Of a DNA stretch of 5,183 nt, positions 1-5,112 are shown piece after piece. The notes below the pieces were generated by a model. The model saw only the letters and a program-made list of their open reading frames with translations, was not told the DNA's origin and ran no database searches. The stretch's first letter is position 1. The number at the start of each line of letters is the position of its first letter. The position numbers were made by a program, and so were the translations under genes. The DNA lies in the NCBI GenBank assembly GCA_003552745.1, contig PUOG01000148.1, positions 1 to 5,183 of the forward strand, given 5' to 3'. Source of the stretch: Spirochaetaceae bacterium. GTDB taxonomy: Bacteria > Spirochaetota > Spirochaetia > DSM-27196 > SKKC01.

Positions 1-2
1 TG

Positions 3-665
3 GCTCTCGGTACGCTTGCCGCCGGTTGCCGTCTCGACGGGCTGCTCCGAATCTCGGTCGATCTCTCCGATCACCTGCCGGCGGATGCCCGCGAAGGGAG
101 CAAGAGCAGCGAAGAGTGGATCAACGACGACGGTGAGATCGACGAGTTTCTCCGCTTGTACTTTTTTCCTGGCGTGCAGGCGGTTACCGCCGACAAGAAC
201 GACGATCTTTTTCCCGACCTGGAATTCGAGAAGGCGCGCGAGTTCCGCCTCGATCTTCCCGGCGATCGCGCGATTATCGAGGTAATCGAGCTACTCGGAC
301 GCTTCACACTGGAAAACACCGGTAGCGATGGTGTATTCGTTAATCCCAGGGCGGAGATGCGCGTTGCGCCGTCGGACGCCGACTCGGTTTACGACGACGA
401 GGATAACAATCATGCCGTCGGCACCGTCGAGGTGACCGAGACGGTGGGGGCGGGTGAATCGATTACGTTCGCGATTGAGGATGCCCGTGTGGAACGGGAT
501 GATCCGGCGTTCGAGGTACTCGAAGACGGAAGGTTTCGGCTCGGCATGTTCGTGGAGGTCGGACTCGGTAACGGGGCCGACAACGGAGAACTTAAGGAAA
601 TCTCGTGGTACATCGACACGGTGATGCTCGAGGTGACCGGCCGGCCGATTCGAGTGCTGGATTGA
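3..665 (+). CDS. Putative lipoprotein, function unknown (5' end outside window)
   Basis: The frame is open from the left edge to a TGA at 663-665, so the start codon lies upstream of the window. The first visible codons read ALGTLAAGC, which looks like the end of a type II signal peptide with a lipobox. The candidate lipidated cysteine is at 27-29, giving a mature protein of about 212 residues. After the cysteine comes a polar, acidic, probably beta-rich chain: alternating hydrophobic strands separated by D/E/N/G-rich turns, including a run of acidic residues (YDDEDNN) near 390-410. The charge and lack of further membrane segments suggest an envelope lipoprotein facing the periplasm or surface. 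I recognise no domain and assign no function. The -3 position is Ala rather than Leu, which fits the relaxed lipoboxes of spirochaetes. TTG at 156 could start a shorter product, but that would remove the lipobox and leave an open upstream stretch unexplained. msrA follows after 19 bp, so the two are probably cotranscribed. Confidence 0.72.
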   Translation, partial: ALGTLAAGCRLDGLLRISVDLSDHLPADAREGSKSSEEWINDDGEIDEFLRLYFFPGVQAVTADKNDDLFPDLEFEKAREFRLDLPGDRAIIEVIELLGRFTLENTGSDGVFVNPRAEMRVAPSDADSVYDDEDNNHAVGTVEVTETVGAGESITFAIEDARVERDDPAFEVLEDGRFRLGMFVEVGLGNGADNGELKEISWYIDTVMLEVTGRPIRVLD

Positions 666-670
666 GTGTA

Positions 671-676
671 AGGAGG
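671..676 (+). promoter_or_regulatory. Shine-Dalgarno of msrA
   Basis: A perfect AGGAGG lies 8 nt upstream of the ATG at 685, just after the stop codon of the upstream lipoprotein gene. It fixes the msrA start, and it shows that this organism uses canonical ribosome binding sites. That makes the lack of one before the helicase and the methyltransferase notable. Confidence 0.85.
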
Positions 677-684
677 CTTCTGCA

Positions 685-1191
685 ATGACGATAACACTCG
701 GTGGCGGCTGTTTCTGGTGCATCGAAGCTGTCTTCAAACGGCTTCCGGGAGTAGTGTCGGCTACTCCGGGATACGCCGGGGGACACGTAGAGTACCCGAC
801 CTACGAGATGGTGTGTGGGGGAGATACCGGGCACGCGGAGGTAGTTCGCGTTGAATGGGATCCGGAGGTGGCATCGATAGAGCAGATTCTGGATCTTTTC
901 TGGAAAGCGCACGACCCGACAACGAAGGATCGGCAAGGCGCGGACATAGGTCCTCAGTATCGCTCTGCGATCTTCTACGAGAACGATGACCAGCGCCGTG
1001 TCGCCGAACGCAGCCGGGACGCGGTCGCCGAGCAGATCGGGAAACCGGTTGTGACCGAAATTGCGCCACTCGAAGCGTTCTACGAAGCAGAGGAGTACCA
1101 TCACGATTATTTCGAGAGGAATCGTACCGCAGGGTACTGTCGTGTTGTGATCGATCCGAAACTGAAGAAACTGGGGATGCAAAGCGCATGA
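685..1191 (+). CDS. msrA: Peptide-methionine (S)-S-oxide reductase MsrA
   Basis: MsrA reduces the S-epimer of methionine sulfoxide, free or in oxidised proteins, back to methionine, usually with thioredoxin as reductant. The 168-residue product is a single MsrA domain of normal bacterial length with no signal peptide, so it should be cytosolic. The active-site motif GCFWC spans residues 8-12, with catalytic Cys9 and a second cysteine at 12. Other family signatures are the PGYAGG segment (29-33), the GDTGHAE segment (46-52), HDPTT (76-80), the RQGxDxGxQYRS segment (83-93), the AEEYHHDYF segment (135-143) and the C-terminal GYCRVVIDPK segment with Cys152, a likely resolving cysteine. Cys44 is a fourth cysteine. 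The ATG has a perfect Shine-Dalgarno sequence 8 nt upstream. No MsrB domain is fused to it, and no msrB is nearby. It probably shares a transcript with the upstream lipoprotein gene, but nothing in the sequence says that the two products work together. Confidence 0.97.
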   Translation: MTITLGGGCFWCIEAVFKRLPGVVSATPGYAGGHVEYPTYEMVCGGDTGHAEVVRVEWDPEVASIEQILDLFWKAHDPTTKDRQGADIGPQYRSAIFYENDDQRRVAERSRDAVAEQIGKPVVTEIAPLEAFYEAEEYHHDYFERNRTAGYCRVVIDPKLKKLGMQSA

Positions 1192-1202
1192 TCGAATGTA
1201 GT

Positions 1203-1231
1203 TTGACAGCCGTATCGAGTTCGATTACTCT
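1203..1231 (+). promoter_or_regulatory. Predicted sigma70-type promoter of the M23 peptidase gene
   Basis: A perfect -35 box TTGACA (1203-1208) is followed by a 17-bp spacer and TACTCT (1226-1231), which matches the three most conserved -10 positions. Transcription would begin near 1238, leaving a leader of about 37 nt before the ATG at 1275. The spacer contains a 12-bp dyad, ATCGA-GT-TCGAT (1214-1225), which could be an operator. The site lies in the 83-bp gap after msrA, so the peptidase need not depend on the msrA transcript. The call rests on hexamers and spacing only. Confidence 0.55.
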
Positions 1232-1274
1232 TTCGTTACCAGTGTGTTGTTCTATTTCATCGGTGGTGCGATAA

Positions 1275-2291
1275 ATGGCTGACTCGAAGATCGCTGCCCG
1301 GCGTACGGCGCGTGGTCGAAGCGCGAGCAGCGCTCTCCACCTTTTGCTCGTGCGTATTCGCGGCGCAGTCCGGCTTGCTCGCCGACGGTTCACCGTATTG
1401 GTCGTCCCCCACACCGCGAAGCGACCGATAAGCTTCACGATAGGCTTCGCCGGCCTCTTTTTTATTGCCCTTCTACTGGCTGCGGTCACGGCAAGTTCGG
1501 TGTGGATGATCCGTGACGGCCTGGACAGGCTCGATCAGGTGGCCGAACGGAGACAGGAGCTTCACCAGGTACAGGCCAGTATCGACAGTCTTCGGGACGA
1601 AATCCAGGGGCTGTTCGCGAGTGCCCGCAACTTCGATTCGATTCTTGAGCGTGCAATGGAGAGCATTCCCGGACGAAACTCCGAGGTGGAAAGCGCACCG
1701 TATGTAGGGCTCGCGAACTCGACACCGACCGGAACCGTCGATTCAGATGTGGAGATTCTGGAGAATCTTGCTAAACTTCTTTCGGTAGCAGGCAAGCCGC
1801 TCGCCGAAACGGTCGAAGCGATCCGAAACAAGGAAAGCTTCATGGCCGATATACCGACAGGCTGGCCTGTTGCCGGCCGACGCGGAACGGTAACACACGA
1901 GTGGGGGCCGAACATCCACCCGTTCTACGGTCGCTGGTACATGCACACGGGAATCGATATTGCTGATCCCGCGGGAAACGTTCCGCTTGTGGCCGCTGCG
2001 AACGGCACGGTTGTGGAGACAGGGAATCAGGAGTACGGGTACGGTCTGTACGTCGAAATGGAGCACCGCTTCGGAATCCGGACGAAGTACGCGCATCTGA
2101 GCCGCATCGATGTTCGTACCGGCGACGAGCTAAAGCAGGGTGACCGCATCGGGATTCTCGGCAGCACCGGGCTTTCGACCGGGCCGCACGTGCATTTCGA
2201 GGTATTCGTCGGTAACCAGAATGTCGATCCGGCGAGCTACCTGACGATCAGCAATCAGTTCAATCGTCGTACAATTCGCCGCGCCCGGTAA
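1275..2291 (+). CDS. Membrane-anchored M23 family (LytM-type) metallopeptidase
   Basis: This is a 338-residue zinc endopeptidase expected to cut peptidoglycan cross-links in the periplasm. Residues 1-50 form a strongly basic N-terminal tail (13 Lys/Arg, one Asp) that should stay in the cytoplasm. One hydrophobic segment at about 52-78 serves as an uncleaved anchor. A short helical, probably coiled-coil stretch (about 82-115) and a linker with a second helical part (about 155-190) follow. The M23 domain is at about 196-325. It has the HxxxD zinc motif at His224/Asp228, His274 in the KYAHL segment, and the HxH motif at His305/His307 in GPHVHFEV, so all expected catalytic and metal positions are present and the enzyme should be active. 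A basic tail (RRTIRRAR) ends the protein. The ATG at 1275 has only a weak GGTGG-like sequence upstream. The VPHTAK stretch before the membrane segment resembles M23 proteins I associate with spirochaetes. Such peptidases are often found next to bactofilin genes, but none is visible here. Confidence 0.93.
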   Translation: MADSKIAARRTARGRSASSALHLLLVRIRGAVRLARRRFTVLVVPHTAKRPISFTIGFAGLFFIALLLAAVTASSVWMIRDGLDRLDQVAERRQELHQVQASIDSLRDEIQGLFASARNFDSILERAMESIPGRNSEVESAPYVGLANSTPTGTVDSDVEILENLAKLLSVAGKPLAETVEAIRNKESFMADIPTGWPVAGRRGTVTHEWGPNIHPFYGRWYMHTGIDIADPAGNVPLVAAANGTVVETGNQEYGYGLYVEMEHRFGIRTKYAHLSRIDVRTGDELKQGDRIGILGSTGLSTGPHVHFEVFVGNQNVDPASYLTISNQFNRRTIRRAR

Positions 2292-2304
2292 TTGGCGTGC
2301 GGCC

Positions 2305-2332
2305 CGAGTACCTGTCGGTCTGACTCGCTTTT
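2305..2332 (+). terminator. Weak candidate terminator of the M23 peptidase gene
   Basis: An imperfect hairpin lies 13 bp past the peptidase stop. CGAGT (2305-2309) pairs with ACTCG (2323-2327), and inside it ACC (2310-2312) pairs with GGT (2317-2319) around a TGTC loop, with a 3-nt bulge on the right arm. TTTT (2329-2332) follows one base later and overlaps the stop codon of the convergent methyltransferase gene. The stem is short and only moderately GC-rich, so termination may be weak or may use Rho. No T-run is present on the opposite strand, so it would not serve the methyltransferase gene. Confidence 0.3.
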
Positions 2333-3197
2333 ATCCGGGTTCCGAGAGTATCCGCCGTGCTTCCGGAGTAATTCTGACGATTGCATCGAGATGATGGACG
2401 AGCAATCGGAGTTTCGCCGTCTCGATCTGTTTCCGTCGATTTGAGCGCCACGCCTTGGTCCGCTCCGGATCACACTGCGGGCGACGCTTCGCCTCGCTCG
2501 CAATGAAGTCGACCATGCCGTAGAGAACCGTCGAGTCGCCTTCCAGGTAGGACCCATCTTCCGGCTGAATACACCAATCCGCCCCGCCGAAACGGACGAT
2601 CTCGAAGCCGCAACGTTCAGCCTCATCGAGGAAACGCCCCGCCCCGCGCGAACCGGCGACCGGAGTGCCTTCGAACGTCCGCTCATCCATCGATCGATCG
2701 TACTCAGCGAGCATCATCTGTTCGTAGTCGTGGTCGGCCGCCCGCGGCCAGAACTCGGTTCGACCGTTGTAAGTAAGACTCGTGTAGATGATACCTCCAG
2801 GAGCGAGGTGCCCGGCGAACGCCCTGAGCAGACGGCGCGGTGGGAACTCATCGACGAACGACTTCGCCGTGATTGTGCTGTATCGGCGGGCATCGATTTC
2901 GAATACACTCCGGCACTCGAAGCGGAGGCTCTCATATCCGGCTTCGGCCGCTTTTGATCTCGCGACGGTAAGGTTTTCGGTGGCCGTATCGATACCGGTG
3001 ATTTCCACTTCCTTGCCCACGAGCGAGTCAGCCACGCTCCTCGCCATAGCGCCGGTACCGGTGCCGACATCGAGGACCGACGGACGAGGGATTGCACGAA
3101 CGATCCCGAGAAAGGTCTCGAAGGTCGCGATATCGCGGGCGCGTTCATCCGCGCTCCGTTTTGCTTCCAGGTAATCGGCGAATCGATCAATGCTCAT
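2331..3197 (-). CDS. Class I SAM-dependent methyltransferase, substrate unknown
   Basis: The 288-residue product has a Rossmann-type methyltransferase core. Motif I, VLDVGTGTGAMA, is at 41-52 and forms the SAM-binding glycine loop. The acidic end of strand 2 is at ITGID (66-70, Asp70), and a post-core segment HLAPGGIIYTSL (130-141) corresponds to motif VI. The C-terminal half is unlike small generic methyltransferases. It has a D-SMDER segment (167-173), an AGSRGAGRFL segment (181-190), a GGADW motif (204-208) and a conserved-looking W-(x)3-R-(x)2-Q pattern (250-257) before a helical end. I associate this arrangement with an uncharacterised methyltransferase group acting on small molecules, but I cannot name a substrate. 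Start choice is forced: an in-frame TGA lies eight codons before the ATG, with no alternative start between. No Shine-Dalgarno is visible. The gene converges on the M23 gene and diverges from the helicase gene. Confidence 0.88.
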   Translation of the reverse strand: MSIDRFADYLEAKRSADERARDIATFETFLGIVRAIPRPSVLDVGTGTGAMARSVADSLVGKEVEITGIDTATENLTVARSKAAEAGYESLRFECRSVFEIDARRYSTITAKSFVDEFPPRRLLRAFAGHLAPGGIIYTSLTYNGRTEFWPRAADHDYEQMMLAEYDRSMDERTFEGTPVAGSRGAGRFLDEAERCGFEIVRFGGADWCIQPEDGSYLEGDSTVLYGMVDFIASEAKRRPQCDPERTKAWRSNRRKQIETAKLRLLVHHLDAIVRITPEARRILSEPG

Positions 3198-3268
3198 GGT
3201 TGGACCGGAACAGCGGTTTCAGGATATCTTCGCCGGAAGTTCTATGTAATGAGTTCATGATGAGGGTC

Positions 3269-3297
3269 ACGCTATGGTGTCGGCCGCTTCCGGTCAA
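3269..3297 (-). promoter_or_regulatory. Predicted promoter of the methyltransferase gene
   Basis: On the minus strand, TTGACC (3297-3292, five of six consensus positions) is followed by a 17-bp spacer and TAGCGT (3274-3269), which keeps the conserved T, A and final T of a -10 box. Transcription would start near 3262, giving a leader of about 65 nt. The -35 box lies 4 bp from the heptanucleotide repeat, on the side away from the helicase promoter. The call rests on motif and spacing only. Confidence 0.45.
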
Positions 3298-3301
3298 GAC
3301 G

Positions 3302-3330
3302 GTGAGTTGTGAGTTGTGAGTTGTGAGTTG
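3302..3330. repeat. Heptanucleotide tandem repeat, 4 x GTGAGTT plus one base
   Basis: Four perfect, uninterrupted copies of the 7-bp unit GTGAGTT occupy 3302-3329, with the first base of a fifth at 3330. The array lies in the intergenic region between the divergent methyltransferase and helicase genes. Since 7 is not a multiple of 3, the copies place GTG and TTG triplets in all reading frames, and the third copy supplies a GTG (3316) in frame with the helicase. Arrays of this sequence type occur between genes in diverse bacteria as far as I recall. Perfect short repeats can change copy number by slipped-strand mispairing. Confidence 0.95.
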
Positions 3331-3356
3331 AATGCACGTCCGCTTTTCAGTACGCT
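3328..3356 (+). promoter_or_regulatory. Predicted promoter of the DEAD-box helicase gene
   Basis: TTGAAT (3328-3333) is followed by a 17-bp spacer and TACGCT (3351-3356). The first three bases of the -35 box are the end of the last repeat unit. With a usual 6-7 nt discriminator, transcription would start at about 3362-3364, only a few bases before the ATG at 3367, so the message would be nearly leaderless. That fits the lack of a Shine-Dalgarno. The -35 box matches four of six consensus positions and the -10 box three of six, so this is a tentative call. Confidence 0.4.
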
Positions 3357-3366
3357 GAACATCAAT

Positions 3367-5052
3367 ATGAACTTCGAAGATTTCCAACTCTCGGAACCGG
3401 TATTGTCCGGCATACGGGAGGCCGGCTTCACCGAGCCCACGCCCGTGCAGATCGAGAGTCTGCGCTACAGTCTCGCCGAGCGGGACGTAACCGTTCAATC
3501 ACAGACGGGAACGGGGAAGACGGCAGCTTACCTGGTCGCGATTTTCGAGCTGCTGACGCAACGCGAGCGCTACAAAGGTCGCAAAGCGCTCGTTGTTGCC
3601 CCGACCCGTGAGCTCGCTGTGCAGATCGAGAAGGAAGCTAATCTGCTCGGCAGGCACGTCGGCTTGAGCGTGGCGTGCTTCTATGGTGGAGTCGGGTACG
3701 AGAAACAGGAACGGGCAGCCGCCGAAGGGGTCGACATCATCGTCGGGACTCCCGGCCGGCTATTGGACTTCTACCAGTCGAGGAAACTCGATTTCCGCAA
3801 GATCGGCGTCTGCGTAATCGATGAGGCCGATCGCCTCTTTGACATGGGTTTCTATCCCGATATTCGACGAATCATGCGCGGAATGGTCGACCGACGCGAG
3901 CGATTGACAATGCTCTATAGCGCTACGCTCAGCGTACGGGTTTTGAACCTCGCATGGGAGTATATGAACGATCCCGCGGAAGTTGCTATCGAGCCTGAGC
4001 ACCTCACCGTCGACAAAGTCGAACAGGAACTCATTCACGTCTCACGCGAGGAGAAGATGAAGGTTCTGCTCGGCCTTATCGAGCGTGAGAATCCGGGCAA
4101 CTGCCTGATATTCACGAACACCAAGAGCGGCGCCGAACAGGTAGCAAAACGGCTCGAGCTCAACGGATACAGCGCCCGGTTCATTATGGGTGATCTTCCG
4201 CAGAAGAAGCGAATGCGGATTATCGATGCGATGAAGGACGGTACGACCCGCTTTCTCGTCGCAACCGACGTCGCTGCTCGTGGCCTGCATATCAACGATC
4301 TCGATCTCGTGGTGAACTACGATGTGCCCGAAGACCCGGAAAGCTACGTGCACCGCATCGGTCGAACGGCACGTGCCGGGCAGTCGGGACGAGCATGTAC
4401 GCTAGCCTGCGAACGATATGTGTACGGTCTCGAGGCGATCGAGGACTTGATCGGGATGAAGATTCCGCTTCAACGAGTCACCGAGGAGCTGCTCGTCGAT
4501 GACCGCAGCGAAGGCGTGCATATTCGCACCGATGAATCACGCGGTCCCGGCGGCTCCGATCGGCGCAATAGTGGTCGCGGTGATCGACGCGGTCGTAGCG
4601 GGCGACAACGAAAGCCGGCATCGGCACACAGCTCGGAGGCACACGGACCATCCGGTGGGAAGGGCGGTCGAAGCGATCACCCGGACCCGGTGCCCCACGG
4701 CAGGAGACCCGACACAAACGACCATCCTGTGAAATCGGGTACAAAACGTGCCGGCCGTCGCGAAGGGAAGCGAAGCGGTCCCGGCAAGCCGAAGCCGGAG
4801 CGGCAGCGGGCGGCGAAGACGGCCGACGCCGGCGTGCCGAAGCGTGACGACTCTTTGAATGATCGGCTCGAGCACTATCGGCGCAAGTATGGAGAGGATT
4901 TCCAGCCAACGGAGGGGGTCGCAGCTGCGGAGGCCGCGGCAAGCAAGAGTGAACAGCCCAAGAGATCACCGTCTCACGAGACGGATCGTCCCGAGGAGAG
5001 CGGGATCTTGACGCGGTTGAGCCGGCTCTTCGGGCGTAGAAAGCGCCGTTGA
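3367..5052 (+). CDS. rhlB: RhlB-like DEAD-box ATP-dependent RNA helicase
   Basis: The enzyme unwinds short RNA duplexes using ATP and is expected to act in RNA decay or ribosome assembly in the cytoplasm. With ATG 3367 the product is 561 residues. The helicase core (about 1-375) has every canonical motif: Q motif with Gln28, motif I SQTGTGKT (45-52), Ia APTREL (78-83), Ib TPGR (128-131), DEAD (152-155), SAT (185-187), motif V TDVAARGLHI (300-309) and motif VI HRIGRTAR (329-336). The RGLHI variant, the YSATLSVRV segment, the QKKRMRI segment (279-285) and LACERYVYGLEAIE (346-359) resemble E. coli RhlB more than other DEAD-box proteins. The rest is a basic, Gly/Arg/Ser/Pro-rich, probably disordered tail (about 380-496) that should bind RNA, then a charged helical island (497-512) and an amphipathic basic end (547-561). 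A GTG at 3316 would add 17 residues, but these are non-conserved and partly encoded by the repeat, so I prefer the ATG. Orthology to RhlB proper is likely but unproven. Confidence 0.93.
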   Translation: MNFEDFQLSEPVLSGIREAGFTEPTPVQIESLRYSLAERDVTVQSQTGTGKTAAYLVAIFELLTQRERYKGRKALVVAPTRELAVQIEKEANLLGRHVGLSVACFYGGVGYEKQERAAAEGVDIIVGTPGRLLDFYQSRKLDFRKIGVCVIDEADRLFDMGFYPDIRRIMRGMVDRRERLTMLYSATLSVRVLNLAWEYMNDPAEVAIEPEHLTVDKVEQELIHVSREEKMKVLLGLIERENPGNCLIFTNTKSGAEQVAKRLELNGYSARFIMGDLPQKKRMRIIDAMKDGTTRFLVATDVAARGLHINDLDLVVNYDVPEDPESYVHRIGRTARAGQSGRACTLACERYVYGLEAIEDLIGMKIPLQRVTEELLVDDRSEGVHIRTDESRGPGGSDRRNSGRGDRRGRSGRQRKPASAHSSEAHGPSGGKGGRSDHPDPVPHGRRPDTNDHPVKSGTKRAGRREGKRSGPGKPKPERQRAAKTADAGVPKRDDSLNDRLEHYRRKYGEDFQPTEGVAAAEAAASKSEQPKRSPSHETDRPEESGILTRLSRLFGRRKRR

Positions 5053-5078
5053 CACCGGGGCCGTTAATTCGCTAAGCT
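5049..5078 (+). promoter_or_regulatory. Predicted rpsD promoter overlapping the helicase stop codon
   Basis: A perfect TTGACA (5049-5054) includes the TGA stop of the helicase gene (5050-5052). After an 18-bp spacer comes TAAGCT (5073-5078), which keeps the conserved T, A and final T of a -10 box. Transcription would start near 5085, giving a leader of about 28 nt that carries the Shine-Dalgarno. No terminator hairpin separates the helicase from rpsD, so some read-through is likely as well. Confidence 0.55.
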
Positions 5079-5095
5079 ACCGCCTCACCATTGAC

Positions 5096-5102
5096 AGGAG
5101 AG
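5096..5102 (+). promoter_or_regulatory. Shine-Dalgarno of rpsD
   Basis: A purine-rich AGGAGAG lies 10 nt before the ATG at 5113. This is a good match to the anti-Shine-Dalgarno, and it supports ATG 5113 as the start of rpsD. Confidence 0.75.
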
Positions 5103-5112
5103 AGACGCATTC

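Noticed and set aside
16..285. Plus-strand frame with a Cys/Arg/Ser-rich product at the left edge
   Set aside because: It overlaps the lipoprotein frame, which stays open to the window edge and has a lipobox. The alternative product has a non-protein-like composition.
592..1489. Long minus-strand reading frames opposite msrA and the M23 promoter
   Set aside because: They are rich in Arg/Ser/Pro with no recognisable domain and lie across a clearly real msrA gene and its intergenic region. They are typical antisense shadows in GC-rich DNA.
2690..2701. Palindromic CGATCGATCG run as a regulatory or restriction-linked site
   Set aside because: It is inside the methyltransferase coding sequence, where it encodes ordinary residues (DRSMD), and GATC/CGAT words are frequent throughout this DNA.
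3302..3330. CRISPR array or integration site made of short repeats
   Set aside because: The 7-bp units are directly contiguous with no spacers and no longer repeat, so this is a simple tandem repeat. No cas gene, integrase or tRNA is nearby.
3316..3366. N-terminal extension of the helicase from GTG 3316
   Set aside because: The extra 17 residues are partly encoded by the tandem repeat, do not look like DEAD-box sequence, and have no Shine-Dalgarno before the GTG. The usual start of the Q-motif region fits ATG 3367.
3187..3498. Minus-strand small protein crossing the repeat and the divergent promoter region
   Set aside because: Its middle (THNSQLT-like) is just translated repeat, it overlaps both the methyltransferase start and the helicase core, and it has no supporting motif.
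4478..4969. Minus-strand frames opposite the helicase tail
   Set aside because: They mirror the low-complexity Arg/Gly-rich tail, have no domain signature and no ribosome binding site, and the plus-strand gene is continuous through the region.
5091..5096. Second TTGACA just before the rpsD start
   Set aside because: A -10 box at proper spacing would fall inside the rpsD coding region, so it cannot drive the full gene. The sequence also overlaps the Shine-Dalgarno.
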